Part shown: positions 1 through 8,807 of the stretch, in pieces
How the letters are laid out: each line of letters begins with the position of its first letter
Position numbering within the stretch: the first letter of the stretch is position 1
Assembly: GCF_036248255.1 (NCBI RefSeq)
Contig: NZ_CP109178.1
Span: forward strand, 7,755,001 to 7,819,000
Direction: 5' to 3'
DNA: 64,000 nucleotides
From: Streptomyces sp. NBC_01717
GTDB lineage: Bacteria > Actinomycetota > Actinomycetes > Streptomycetales > Streptomycetaceae
Notes under the pieces: generated by a model
What the model was told of the DNA's origin: nothing
The model's input: only the letters and a program-made list of their open reading frames with translations
Database searches by the model: none
Translations under genes and position numbers: made by a program

Positions 1-1
1 C

Positions 2-682
2 CACGGCTCGCGGACCGCGCGGAACCATCTGCTGGCTCTCGCCACCAGTAACCGCATAGCTCCCACCAGGGTCGAAGAGGTACTGGAGGAGGCGGGGCTC
101 GGCCGGGTCGGCGGTCATCGGATCAAGACGTTCTCGCTCGGCATGCGACAGCGTCTCGGTATCGCGGCCGCATTGCTCGGCGATCCGGAAGTCGTGATGC
201 TGGACGAGCCGTCGAACGGGCTGGACCCGGAAGGCATCGTCTGGATCCGCGAACTGATGAAGCGGCTGGCCCGCGAGGGCCGCACGGTCCTGGTCTCCAG
301 CCACCTGATGAACGAGACGTCGTCGTTCGCCGACCACCTCGTGGTCCTCGGCCGGGGCAGACTCCTCGTCGACCTGCCGATGCAGGAGTTCCTCGACTCC
401 CGCAGCCGCCCGCGCGTGCGTGTACGCACGACCGAGTCCAGCCGGCTCCGTGACGTGCTGACCCGCAAGGGATACGCGATGTCGCAGGGCGACGACGGGC
501 GCTGGACCGTCGAAGGGGCCAGGGCGGTGGAGATCGGTCCCATAGCCGCCGTCGAAGGCATCCCCATCCTGGAACTCGCCGATGAGCAGGCCACCTTGGA
601 GCAGGCGTATCTCGATCTCACCGCCGACGCGACGGAATTCGCGTCCACAGCAGCCTCACCCACCACTCGTCAGGAGGCCTGA
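2..682 (+). CDS. ABC transporter ATP-binding subunit, 5' end cut off by the window
   Basis: The reading frame is open from base 2, so the N-terminus, including the Walker A loop, lies outside the window. What remains shows a signature-like segment FSLGMRQRLG, a Walker B region VVMLDEPSNGLDPEG, and a switch-region histidine in VSSHLMNE. This is the CcmA/drug-exporter type of ATPase. It would power export across the membrane with the permease encoded 2 bases downstream. The C-terminal ~100 residues form the accessory domain common in these exporters. The substrate cannot be read from the sequence; antibiotic or lipid efflux is only the usual guess for this family. Confidence 0.93.
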   Translation, partial: HGSRTARNHLLALATSNRIAPTRVEEVLEEAGLGRVGGHRIKTFSLGMRQRLGIAAALLGDPEVVMLDEPSNGLDPEGIVWIRELMKRLAREGRTVLVSSHLMNETSSFADHLVVLGRGRLLVDLPMQEFLDSRSRPRVRVRTTESSRLRDVLTRKGYAMSQGDDGRWTVEGARAVEIGPIAAVEGIPILELADEQATLEQAYLDLTADATEFASTAASPTTRQEA

Positions 683-684
683 CC

Positions 685-1422
685 GTGTCGACCCTCGCAG
701 TGCTCCGATCCGAGTGGATCAAGATCCGGTCGGTGCGGTCCGTGGCCGGCTCCCTGATCGCGGTCTTTCTGGCGACACTCGCCGTCACCGTGCTCGCGTT
801 CGCCACCGTCGGCCAGGCCGAGGCGGACAACCCGGGTGCCGATCCGGTCTTCGGCGCCTTCTACGCCCTGAACTTCGGCCAGATCGCGGCCATCAGCTTC
901 GGCGCGACCGCGCTCTCCTCGGAGTACCTGAACGGTGCCCTGCGGGTATCGCTTGCCGCAGTGCCGCGCCGCGACCTCTTCTACGCAGCGAAAATGACCC
1001 TCGTCGGTGCACTCGCCCTGGTCATCGGGCTCGTCACCAGCTTCACCGCTTTCCTGGTGGGGCAGTTGTTCATGGGGAAGTACGCGATCGGCCTGGGGGA
1101 GCCCGGAGCCCTGCGAGCTGCTCTCGGCGGAGGGATATATCTGGCCCTGATGGCCCTGCTCGCGGCCGGCCTGACGGCCTTGCTGCGCAGCGCCGTCGCC
1201 GTCCTCGGTCTGCTCATCCCGTTCATCCTGATCGTCTCCTTCGTGGTCGGAGACATCGCGGGCGGCGTCGCGCAGTATCTGCCCGACCGGGCAGGGCAGT
1301 TGGTGCTGCAACAGAATCCGGAGGGGAGCCTCGGGCCGTGGACGGGCCTTGCGGTCACAGCGGCCTGGGCGGGCGCCGCGCTGCTGACGGGCTGGTGGGC
1401 GATGCGGCGCAGGGACGCCTGA
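685..1422 (+). CDS. ABC-2 type transporter permease
   Basis: This 245-residue protein starts with GTG two bases after the ATPase stop, with AGGAGG overlapping the end of the upstream gene, so the two are surely co-translated. About six hydrophobic segments are visible (roughly residues 20-42, 60-80, 105-130, 145-165, 172-195 and 218-235), the usual topology of ABC-2 permeases that act as homodimers or with a partner. It ends in an Arg-rich cytoplasmic tail. With the upstream ATPase it should make a complete exporter; the substrate is unknown. Confidence 0.9.
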   Translation: MSTLAVLRSEWIKIRSVRSVAGSLIAVFLATLAVTVLAFATVGQAEADNPGADPVFGAFYALNFGQIAAISFGATALSSEYLNGALRVSLAAVPRRDLFYAAKMTLVGALALVIGLVTSFTAFLVGQLFMGKYAIGLGEPGALRAALGGGIYLALMALLAAGLTALLRSAVAVLGLLIPFILIVSFVVGDIAGGVAQYLPDRAGQLVLQQNPEGSLGPWTGLAVTAAWAGAALLTGWWAMRRRDA

Positions 1423-1539
1423 GGGCCGGACTGCCCACTGTCAGAGCCCTGGTGGGGTGCGGCGTCGCGAGGCGGCTGAAAACCCCTCAAGGCTCAGGCC
1501 AGGGGAGTGATTGTCAGTGCCGGGCGGTTTACTGGCGGT

Positions 1540-1977
1540 ATGACGACCGCACATCACCTCCGCCTCATCGACGGGATGCGCGCCCGGGACTTCCCCGCGG
1601 AGCGCATCCGGTCGGGCTCAGGAGTCAGCGGGCCCGGTTACCACATGGTGTCCTTGCATGCGGACGACGAGCATTGGGATGACGACGAGGCGGGGCGTCT
1701 GGAGCACCGGGCACAGTGTCTCGCGGAGCACGACGCGTTGCTGACGCTGCTCGCGGGGCGCTGGGGTGAGCCGCAGATGATCAGTCTGTGGAGTGCGCAG
1801 GAGCGGATGATGGCAGGCGAGGAGATACCGGAGCCCTGGACCGATCCGGTCGCCGGATGTGAATTCCTGAAACTCTGGCGCGTCGAGGACCGGTGGATCG
1901 CGATGGGACTTCATCTGCAGGAGGAGGGCCCCGGCTGCGAACTGAGCGTCCTGGTGACGGAGATCGATCCGCCCTGA
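1540..1977 (+). CDS. hypothetical protein
   Basis: This is a 145-residue soluble, acidic protein I do not recognise. I chose the ATG at 1540 because the residues before it (from a GTG at 1507) do not look protein-like; that longer form would add 11 residues. There is no signal peptide or membrane segment. It contains a run of acidic and His/Trp residues (DDEHWDDDEAG) and a C-terminal half rich in Trp and Glu, a composition often seen in small Streptomyces immunity or SMI1-like proteins, but no defining motif was seen. It stands alone on the plus strand, convergent with the DNA glycosylase gene. Confidence 0.75.
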   Translation: MTTAHHLRLIDGMRARDFPAERIRSGSGVSGPGYHMVSLHADDEHWDDDEAGRLEHRAQCLAEHDALLTLLAGRWGEPQMISLWSAQERMMAGEEIPEPWTDPVAGCEFLKLWRVEDRWIAMGLHLQEEGPGCELSVLVTEIDPP

Positions 1978-2052
1978 CCTGCGACGGTGCCCTTCCGGGT
2001 CCGAGCGGTGCGAGCGGTCCCAGGGGCCTGAATCGTCCGAGCGGTTCGAGTC

Positions 2053-2610
2053 TCAGGCCGAATGACGGGGGCCGGCCGAGTCGACGGCCGCGCGGAGGCG
2101 CCCGTACTCCTCGGCCATGGTCTGAGCGGTCCAATGAGCATTCAGACCGCTGGGGTTGGGCAGGACCCAGACCCGAGCACCGCCGATCGTGCTGTCCTGC
2201 GGGCCGATCTGCGCGCGTCGGTCACCGAAGGCGGTCCGGTAGGCCGTGACGCCCACGACGGCGAGCCACTGAGGTCGCAGCCGCTCGACCTTGGCCGCCA
2301 GGATGACACCGCCCTCGCGGAACTCCGCGGCCGCCAGTTCGTCGGCGCGCGCCGTGGCGCGGGCCACCACATTGGTGATGCCCAGGCCGTGGTCCAGCAG
2401 CTCGCTCTGTTCCGATGGCTTCAACTGGCGCGGGGTGAAGCCAGACAGGTGGAGCACCGGCCAGAAGCGGTTGCCGGGGCGGGCGAAATGATGCCCCGTG
2501 GCGCCGGTCATCAGGCTCGGGTTGATTCCGCAGAACAACACACGCAGGCCACCCGCGACCACATCGGGAACGGTGCGGTCGCGGGCGGCCTGGAGCTCTT
2601 CGGGTGTCAT
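2053..2610 (-). CDS. mug: G/U mismatch-specific DNA glycosylase
   Basis: This 185-residue protein belongs to the uracil-DNA glycosylase superfamily, Mug/TDG branch. The N-terminal active-site motif LFCGINPS (about residues 30-37) and the C-terminal NPSGLNAHW (about residues 151-159) are the two family signatures; the Asn in GINP is the catalytic position in E. coli Mug. The enzyme would excise uracil, thymine or ethenocytosine opposite guanine as the first step of base-excision repair. It is transcribed with purB only 19 bases upstream, so it is probably the second gene of that transcript. The family assignment is secure; substrate preference is not readable. Confidence 0.9.
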   Translation of the reverse strand: MTPEELQAARDRTVPDVVAGGLRVLFCGINPSLMTGATGHHFARPGNRFWPVLHLSGFTPRQLKPSEQSELLDHGLGITNVVARATARADELAAAEFREGGVILAAKVERLRPQWLAVVGVTAYRTAFGDRRAQIGPQDSTIGGARVWVLPNPSGLNAHWTAQTMAEEYGRLRAAVDSAGPRHSA

Positions 2611-2629
2611 CCGGTTGTGGTTCCGGCCG

Positions 2630-4072
2630 TCAGAGGATGGAGCCCGGCGTGTATCCGGCGGCCTCCGGGTGCTGCTTGGTGATCTCCTCGATCCGGGCGA
2701 CGAGCGCGGTGACCTGGTCGGCCGCCGCTCCCGTGAAGGAGAGCTTGTCGGCCATCAGGGCGTCGAGCTGGGCGCGGTCCAGCGGGATGCGGTCGTCGGC
2801 AGCCAGCTTGTCCAGCAGCTGGTTGCGCTCCGTGCCCTGCTCGCGCATGGCCAGGGCGGAGGCGACCGCGTTCTCCTTGATCGCCTCGTGGGCGACCTCG
2901 CGGCCGACACCGGCGCGGACGGCACCCATCAGCACCTTGGTCGTGGCGAGGAACGGCAGGTACCGGTCCAGTTCGCGGGCCACGACCGCGGGGAACGCCC
3001 CGAACTCGTCGAGCACCGTGAGGAAGGTTTCCAGCAGACCGTCGAACGCGAAGAAGGCGTCCGGGAGCGCCACCCGGCGGACCACGGAGCAGGACACATC
3101 GCCCTCGTTCCACTGGTCGCCCGCCAGCTCACCGGTCATCGAGGCGTAGCCGCGGAGGATCACCATCAGACCGTTGACACGCTCGCAGGAGCGGGTGTTC
3201 ATCTTGTGCGGCATCGCGGACGAGCCGACCTGACCCGGCTTGAAGCCCTCGGTGACCAGCTCGTGCCCGGCCATCAGCCGGATGGTCTTCGCGACGGACG
3301 AGGGTGCGGCGGCCAGCTGCACCAGCGCGGTCACCACGTCGTAGTCGAGCGAGCGGGGGTAGACCTGGCCGACAGAGGTGAAGGCCTGCCCGAAGCCGAG
3401 ATGGCCGGCGATGCGCTGTTCCAGCTCGCCGAGCTTCGCGGCGTCGCCGCCCAGCAGGTCGAGCATGTCCTGCGCCGTGCCGACGGGGCCCTTGATGCCG
3501 CGCAGCGGGTAGCGGCCCAGCAGGTCCTCGAGCCGTCCGTACGCCACGAGCAGCTCGTCCGCGGCGGTGGCGAAGCGCTTCCCGAGGGTGGTCGCCTGGG
3601 CGGCGACATTGTGGGAACGACCGGCGATGACCAGCTCGCTGTACTCGCCGGCCAGCCTGCCGAGCCGGGCCAGGACGGCCACCGTGCGGTCACGCATCAG
3701 CTCGAGCGAGAGCCGGATCTGCAGCTGCTCGACGTTTTCGGTGAGGTCGCGGGACGTCATGCCCTTGTGGACCTGCTCGTGCCCGGCGAGAGCGTTGAAC
3801 TCTTCGATCCGTGCCTTCACGTCGTGCCGGGTGACCTTCTCACGCTCGGCGATGGACGACAGGTCGACCTGGTCGAGGACGCCCTCGTAGTCGGCGAGGG
3901 CGGCGTCGGGCACCTCGATCCCGAGGTCCTTCTGAGCGCGCAGCACCGCCAGCCACAGCTGGCGCTCCAGCTTCACCTTCTGCTCGGGGGACCAGAGGAC
4001 GGCCAGCTCGGTGGAGGCATAGCGGCCGGCCAGGACATTGGGGATGCGAGGCTTCGCAGACACAGCAGTCAC
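2630..4072 (-). CDS. purB: adenylosuccinate lyase
   Basis: PurB (480 residues) cleaves SAICAR to AICAR and adenylosuccinate to AMP, releasing fumarate. The fumarase/aspartase superfamily signature is present as GSSAMPHKMNTRSCE, within the flexible catalytic loop carrying the serine base, and TSRDLTEN marks the second conserved region. The start is a GTG; a TAGAAT hexamer lies 8 bases before it, so the transcript may be leaderless or nearly so, although no clear -35 box accompanies it. The DNA glycosylase gene follows closely. Length and motifs are those of a normal, intact enzyme. Confidence 0.96.
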   Translation of the reverse strand: MTAVSAKPRIPNVLAGRYASTELAVLWSPEQKVKLERQLWLAVLRAQKDLGIEVPDAALADYEGVLDQVDLSSIAEREKVTRHDVKARIEEFNALAGHEQVHKGMTSRDLTENVEQLQIRLSLELMRDRTVAVLARLGRLAGEYSELVIAGRSHNVAAQATTLGKRFATAADELLVAYGRLEDLLGRYPLRGIKGPVGTAQDMLDLLGGDAAKLGELEQRIAGHLGFGQAFTSVGQVYPRSLDYDVVTALVQLAAAPSSVAKTIRLMAGHELVTEGFKPGQVGSSAMPHKMNTRSCERVNGLMVILRGYASMTGELAGDQWNEGDVSCSVVRRVALPDAFFAFDGLLETFLTVLDEFGAFPAVVARELDRYLPFLATTKVLMGAVRAGVGREVAHEAIKENAVASALAMREQGTERNQLLDKLAADDRIPLDRAQLDALMADKLSFTGAAADQVTALVARIEEITKQHPEAAGYTPGSIL

Positions 4073-4247
4073 GTGTCCAGATTCTACTGGCGGTTTCTGC
4101 AGGCCAGCGCCGCGGCCCGGTTTGTGGCTTACTACGAACGCGGTCGCTCGTGCGAGGGTAGGCCGCCCGGACCTCGGCTTCGGGGCTTTCGGTATGGCTC
4201 AGCATGCTCCGCAGCCCGCGTTCTTCCGGGTGGCTGGCCCGCCGGCT

Positions 4248-5549
4248 TCAGGAACGCGCGGTCCGCCCCCTGCGGAGGCCGTACGCAGCCACACCGAGCA
4301 GCGCAACTGCTGCGCCCGACAGCACCGACGGCACGGGAAGGGTGACAGCGAGGACCAGGCAGCCGGCCAGACCGAGGACCGGAACCGCGCGCAAGGGGCG
4401 GCCCTCGGCCGGTGTGAGGGTGAGGGCGGCTGCGTTGGCGATGGCGTAGTACAGCAGCACACCGAAGGAGGAGAACCCGATCGCGCCACGGACATCGCCG
4501 GTGGCGGCGACGAGAGCGGCGACCGCGCCCACGGCGACTTCGGCACGGCGCGGGACGCCGAAACGGGGATGGACGGCGGCCAGGGCGTGCGGCAGGTGGC
4601 GGTCGCGGGCCATCGCCAGCGTCGTACGGGAGACCCCGAGCAGCAGCGCGAGCAGCGAACCGAGCGCGGCGACCGCCGCACCTGCGCGGACCACCGGCAC
4701 CAGTCCGGGGGCGCCGGCGGCACGGACGGCCTCCGCCAGAGGTGCTGTGGCATCGGCCAGCCGGGCGGGCCCGAGTACCGACAGCACCGCCACGCCGACG
4801 GCCGCGTACACGATCAGTGTGATCCCGAGAGCCACGGGGACGGCTCGTGGGATCGTGCGAGCCGGTTCCCGGACCTCCTCGCCCAGCGTGGCGATGCGGG
4901 CATATCCGGCGAAGGCGAAGAACAGCAGCCCAGCGGCCTGCAGCACTCCGCTCACCGTGGCGTCGGAACCCGGCGCCAGTCGGGACGCCTGGACGACGCC
5001 GCCGGTGAGGCACGCGGTGACGACGGCGGCGAGGACCGCGAGGACCACGGCCACGATCACCACGGTCAGCCATGCGGACTTCTGGACCCCCAGACAGTTC
5101 ACGGCAGTGAGCGCCACCACCGCGCCGACCGCCACCGCATGGGCCTGCCCCGGCCAGGCGTAGGCGCCGACGGTCAGAGCCATGGCCGCGCAGGAGGCCG
5201 TCTTTCCGACGACGAAACTCCAGCCTGCCAGGTAGCCCCAGAAGTCGCCCAGACGCTCACGCCCGTAGACGTACGTGCCGCCGGAGGCCGGATAGCGGGC
5301 CGCGAGCCGCGCCGACGACGTGGCGTTGCAGTACGCCACGACCGCGGCCACCGCCAGACCGATCAGGAGCCCCGAACCTGCCGCGCGGGCGGCCGGAGCG
5401 AGCGCGGCGAAGACACCTGCTCCGATCATCGAGCCCAGGCCGATGACCACCGCATCGAAGACTCCCAGGCGACGCCTCAGTCCGTCGCCGCCCGCGCCGC
5501 CGTCCACACCACCGCCCACCGCTCCGGCCGTCACATCCACCCCGCGCAT
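4248..5549 (-). CDS. APC family amino acid permease
   Basis: This is a 433-residue integral membrane protein of the amino acid-polyamine-organocation superfamily. The first helix carries the family's substrate-binding break, GLGSMIGAGVF, followed by roughly eleven further hydrophobic segments. A longer frame to 5627 exists, but I prefer the ATG at 5549 because the extra 26 residues lack family character; the protein then begins with a ~20-residue Gly-rich cytoplasmic tail. It would import amino acids by proton symport or exchange; the substrate is not readable. The gene is monocistronic in appearance. Confidence 0.9.
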   Translation of the reverse strand: MRGVDVTAGAVGGGVDGGAGGDGLRRRLGVFDAVVIGLGSMIGAGVFAALAPAARAAGSGLLIGLAVAAVVAYCNATSSARLAARYPASGGTYVYGRERLGDFWGYLAGWSFVVGKTASCAAMALTVGAYAWPGQAHAVAVGAVVALTAVNCLGVQKSAWLTVVIVAVVLAVLAAVVTACLTGGVVQASRLAPGSDATVSGVLQAAGLLFFAFAGYARIATLGEEVREPARTIPRAVPVALGITLIVYAAVGVAVLSVLGPARLADATAPLAEAVRAAGAPGLVPVVRAGAAVAALGSLLALLLGVSRTTLAMARDRHLPHALAAVHPRFGVPRRAEVAVGAVAALVAATGDVRGAIGFSSFGVLLYYAIANAAALTLTPAEGRPLRAVPVLGLAGCLVLAVTLPVPSVLSGAAVALLGVAAYGLRRGRTARS

Positions 5550-5632
5550 CTCCTCTGCCTCACCTGCACCGCAGTACCGGCGCACCGTACAGAGCCAAGG
5601 TGACGAGACGGTGGCCGACTGGCGCATGACAT

Positions 5633-5669
5633 GACCGAAGCCCCTCGGGTCAGGCCGAGAGGCTTCGGT
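5633..5669 (-). terminator. hairpin terminator after the amidase gene
   Basis: Arms ACCGAAGCC and GGCTTCGGT flank a second paired block (CTCGG with CCGAG), giving a long GC-rich stem with a short loop. It lies 28 bases beyond the stop codon of the amidase gene and before the start of the permease gene, so it fits a factor-independent terminator of the streptomycete type without a U-tract. Confidence 0.7.
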
Positions 5670-5696
5670 GTCTGTGTCCGGTGCGGGACCGGGGAG

Positions 5697-8414
5697 TTAC
5701 GGTGCCAGAGCCAGTCCGATCCGGATCCCGGTGGATGAACCGAGTGCCGATACCCCGTAGTAGAGGCCGGTGTCCGTCTTGATTCCCGAGGTACTGGTGT
5801 TGTCGATCTGCAGGATCGTGCCGTTGTCGGCATCCTCGCCGTCTGCGCCGATCGCGATGTCCGCCCGGCTGTAGCCGGAGAGGTCGGTGAGGGACACGGA
5901 CGAGCCGAGGCGGTCGTTGGGTTCGGTGGCGCCGGGGATGCCCGTGGTGTCCTGGCTGTATCCGACTGCCCCGGTGCCGGTGGGGCCGGTGGCGGAGCCG
6001 CGGATCAGGAAGACCTGTCCGGCGTTGCTCTCGTTCACCCCGCTGCGGGTGATGTCCTCGCCCGGCGCGCCGGTGAGAATGTCGCCGTACCCGTCGAGGT
6101 CGACATCGCCGATGGAGACGGACGCTCCCATGTCGTCGCCGGTCTCGCCGCCGCCCGGTACACCGGTGGTGTCCTGGTGGATCGTCTTGCGGCCGGTCGA
6201 GGTCAACCCGGTGGCCGAGCCGAACACGGCCGTGACCGCGCCGCCCTTGGCGGTGTGCCCGGACTCGGTGGCGGACGGCTGGCCGACCGCCAGGTCGGTG
6301 GCGCCGTCGCCGTTGATGTCACCGGCGGCCAGCGAGCGTCCGCCGCGGGCGTCGAGGATGCCGACGCGCTGGAGTCCGGTGGTGGACCCCTTCAGCCACA
6401 GCAGGCGTCCGATGCCGCCCGGGTCGCGGTAACTGACGGCGGCATCCGCGTAGCCGTCCTTGTTGAAGTCGCCGGTGACCGCGGCCGCGTAGCCCACAGC
6501 AGCGGTGTACGCGGCGGTGTTCAGGTAACCGGACTTGGCCGAACCGGTCTTGCCGTCCCAGGCCCACCAGCGGCCGGGCTTGCCCGGCGCGACGGAGAAG
6601 ACGTCCGCCTTGCCGTCGGCATTGAAGTCGCCCGCGGTGACGGTCGTGCCGAGCTTCTCGCCGCCGATCCGGCCCGAAGCGGTGACCGAATAGCTCTTGC
6701 CGGTCGTGAGGGCGGGGCCGTACATCACGACGACCGTGCCGTTGTCGGCCTGCGCGATGTCCTCGCCGGGCCCACCGATGACCAGGTCGGCGTACCCGTC
6801 GCCGTTCACGTCGCCCCAGGCGTTGGACGAGCCGAACAGATCGCCCGCCTCGGAGCTGCCGGGCACCCCCGCACTGCTCTGGTTCAGCGTCCGCTTCGCC
6901 GTCGAGCTCGGGCCGTCCTCGGTGCCGGGCAGCACGGTGACGCTTCCGCTGCTGCTCGCCGCCTTCGGGAGGCCGGCGACCAGGTCGGTGATGCCGTCCC
7001 GGTTGAAGTCGGTGGTCGGGATCGCGGCGTTGCGGGTGCCGTTGGTGGCGTACGTCCGGATCGCACCGAGCTTGGCGTACAGGTTCGCGCCGGGGCATGC
7101 GGTGGCGAAGCCGTCGCGGTGTCCGGCGATGGTGTTGAACGCGACGTCACCGTCGGGTCGGGTGGCTCCGTCGGAGTCGGTGACGAGGCGGGTCAGCGTC
7201 ACCTTGGCGGTGGGGCTCACACCGTACTGGCCGAGTTTCCACGCGGCGATGCGTGCCGCGGACTGGAGCGCGGCCGGCGTCGGCTTGCCCGTCTCGAAGT
7301 TGCCGAGCAGGGAGATGCCCGTCGAGTAGGAGTTGAAGCCGTATGTGTGCGCGCCCTTCACCGGGAGATCGGTGCCGCCGGCGCGGCCCTCGAAGATCTG
7401 GCCGCACTTGTCGACCAGGAAGTTGTAGCCGAGGTCGTTCCAGCCTTCGGTCTTCACGTGGTACGTCATGATCGCGCGGACCATCGCGGCAGAGTCGCCA
7501 CAGCTGTAGTTGTTCGTGTCGACGGTGTGGTGGATGAAGACCGCCTGCACCTTGTCGATGTACTCGGGCGGATCCTCGACCATCGACTCGTCGGCGCCCC
7601 ACTGGGCGCGGCTGATGATCGGCGGCCGGTTGACGGTCGACGGCGGCGCGGTGGGTACGGGGGTGGGGGTGGCCGTGTCCGTGGGGGTGGCCGTTGCGGT
7701 ACCCGTCGGGGTGCCCGTTGCCGTCTCCGTCGGGGTGCCGGTGGCGGTCTCCGTGGGTGCGGCGGTCACCGTGGCCGACGGCGATGCGGGATCGGTCGGC
7801 GTGGCGGTGTCCGTGGGAGCGTCGGCCGTGTCCGACACGGTGGGAGTCGGCGTCCCCTCCAGTGCGAACGCCGCGTTCTCCGGACCGCTGGGTGCGAGGG
7901 TCGCCTCCGCCGGGTTCCTGGACTCGGCCTTGCTGACCCCGGGATCGACCATGTGCAGCTTCAGGTTCTTCGGCAGTGCCTTGCCCGACCGGCCCGACCC
8001 CACCTTCACCTGCACGGCGTCCGACGCCCCGACCCACATCGGCTCGGTGGCCCGGTCGGCGGCTGCCAGCTCCCGCCCGTCCGGCCCGTCGGCCGACACC
8101 TCCAGCTCGCGCCAGGGCGACCACTTACCGGTCCCGGCAGCTCGCGTACGCACTTCGGCGGTGCCGTCGACCTTGGCCGCGCCGTCCCAGCCGATGCCGA
8201 CCATCGAGAACGCCGCGGTGTTCGTAGCCGGCAATTGCCGCTCCGTGACCGTGCCGCCGTCAATCGCGACCGACCGCAGCTTCGCCGGTCGAACCTCCGG
8301 CCCCCTGGGTCCGGCGGGGCCGTCGGACGGGTTGGCTATCGCCACCGTCATCACTCCGGCCCCACCGAGAACGACAGCGCCGACGGTCAGCCAGGCGCGG
8401 CGTTTCAGGCTCAT
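5697..8414 (-). CDS. secreted N-acetylmuramoyl-L-alanine amidase (PGRP domain) with FG-GAP repeats
   Basis: This 905-residue exported protein has a signal peptide or membrane anchor at about residues 5-28. An unassigned N-terminal domain follows (~40-185), then a Thr/Pro/Ala-rich linker (~189-258). The peptidoglycan-recognition/amidase-2 domain spans ~262-455, with candidate zinc ligands His295 (FIHHT), His432 (GHRD) and Cys440 (ACPG). The rest is at least six FG-GAP/integrin-like calcium-binding repeats such as DVNGDGYADLVIGG and DFNADGKADV. It should cut the amide bond between MurNAc and L-Ala in the wall, with the repeats forming a propeller for binding. I preferred the ATG at 8414 over the frame's first ATG at 8456 because it directly precedes the basic n-region. 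Confidence 0.93.
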   Translation of the reverse strand: MSLKRRAWLTVGAVVLGGAGVMTVAIANPSDGPAGPRGPEVRPAKLRSVAIDGGTVTERQLPATNTAAFSMVGIGWDGAAKVDGTAEVRTRAAGTGKWSPWRELEVSADGPDGRELAAADRATEPMWVGASDAVQVKVGSGRSGKALPKNLKLHMVDPGVSKAESRNPAEATLAPSGPENAAFALEGTPTPTVSDTADAPTDTATPTDPASPSATVTAAPTETATGTPTETATGTPTGTATATPTDTATPTPVPTAPPSTVNRPPIISRAQWGADESMVEDPPEYIDKVQAVFIHHTVDTNNYSCGDSAAMVRAIMTYHVKTEGWNDLGYNFLVDKCGQIFEGRAGGTDLPVKGAHTYGFNSYSTGISLLGNFETGKPTPAALQSAARIAAWKLGQYGVSPTAKVTLTRLVTDSDGATRPDGDVAFNTIAGHRDGFATACPGANLYAKLGAIRTYATNGTRNAAIPTTDFNRDGITDLVAGLPKAASSSGSVTVLPGTEDGPSSTAKRTLNQSSAGVPGSSEAGDLFGSSNAWGDVNGDGYADLVIGGPGEDIAQADNGTVVVMYGPALTTGKSYSVTASGRIGGEKLGTTVTAGDFNADGKADVFSVAPGKPGRWWAWDGKTGSAKSGYLNTAAYTAAVGYAAAVTGDFNKDGYADAAVSYRDPGGIGRLLWLKGSTTGLQRVGILDARGGRSLAAGDINGDGATDLAVGQPSATESGHTAKGGAVTAVFGSATGLTSTGRKTIHQDTTGVPGGGETGDDMGASVSIGDVDLDGYGDILTGAPGEDITRSGVNESNAGQVFLIRGSATGPTGTGAVGYSQDTTGIPGATEPNDRLGSSVSLTDLSGYSRADIAIGADGEDADNGTILQIDNTSTSGIKTDTGLYYGVSALGSSTGIRIGLALAP
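7641..7850 (-). repeat. degenerate tandem repeat encoding a Thr/Pro/Ala linker
   Basis: The DNA repeats an approximately 24-base unit that encodes variants of PTETATGT. It forms the flexible wall-spanning linker between the N-terminal domain and the amidase domain. Such low-complexity stretches are prone to length change between strains. Confidence 0.8.
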
Positions 8415-8807
8415 CGGTCTGTACGCATGCGACGTGCGCGGGCTCAAATGCCCCACCCCTCAGAGAAGTTTGCTGGAGACACACCCGTCACACGGGCGGC
8501 CTGGTGTACCCAGCGCACTCGGGGTTCGAAACGTCACACGGTTCGGCGAAGTGTGCTGTGAGTCACATGACTTGTCGGGCTCTTGAGGTTTCCAGGCACC
8601 GGGGTGTGCCCTCCTGGCTGTGATTCACGTCCGCCCCGGTAGTGACGGGCCCGGTCGGTGCCTTCGGCGTTGCGGATCCCCTTGCTGTGACATTTCTGTG
8701 CGTCGTCACGCAGAAGTAGTCGAGAGGCTCGCGTGCCCGGGGGCATGGGCACCGTGAGCGGTGCCGGGGCGGTGCGCGGCCGACGCAGTCGGTACGAAGA
8801 GGAAAGT
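8415..8807. other. intergenic region with divergent promoters
   Basis: These 393 bases separate the amidase gene (minus) from the sigma factor gene (plus), and no convincing gene is present. Two inverted repeats stand out: AGTCA-CA-TGACT at 8561-8572, on the amidase side, and a bulged TTCTG...CAGAA hairpin at 8694-8715, about 90 bases before the sigma factor start. Either could be a regulator site; neither matches a family I know. Confidence 0.5.

Noticed and set aside
1999..2060. Repeated CGAGCGGT elements and a GGCCTGA/TCAGGCC dyad between convergent genes
   Set aside because: The repeats are short and irregular, and the dyad has a 21-base loop and overlaps the mug stop; not convincing as a terminator or mobile-element trace.
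2498..4345. 615-codon plus-strand frame opposite purB
   Set aside because: It is the antisense shadow of purB; long antisense frames are expected at this GC content, and the product has no recognisable motif.
7641..7850. Tandem repeat considered as a CRISPR-like array
   Set aside because: The units are contiguous, in frame and coding, with no spacers.
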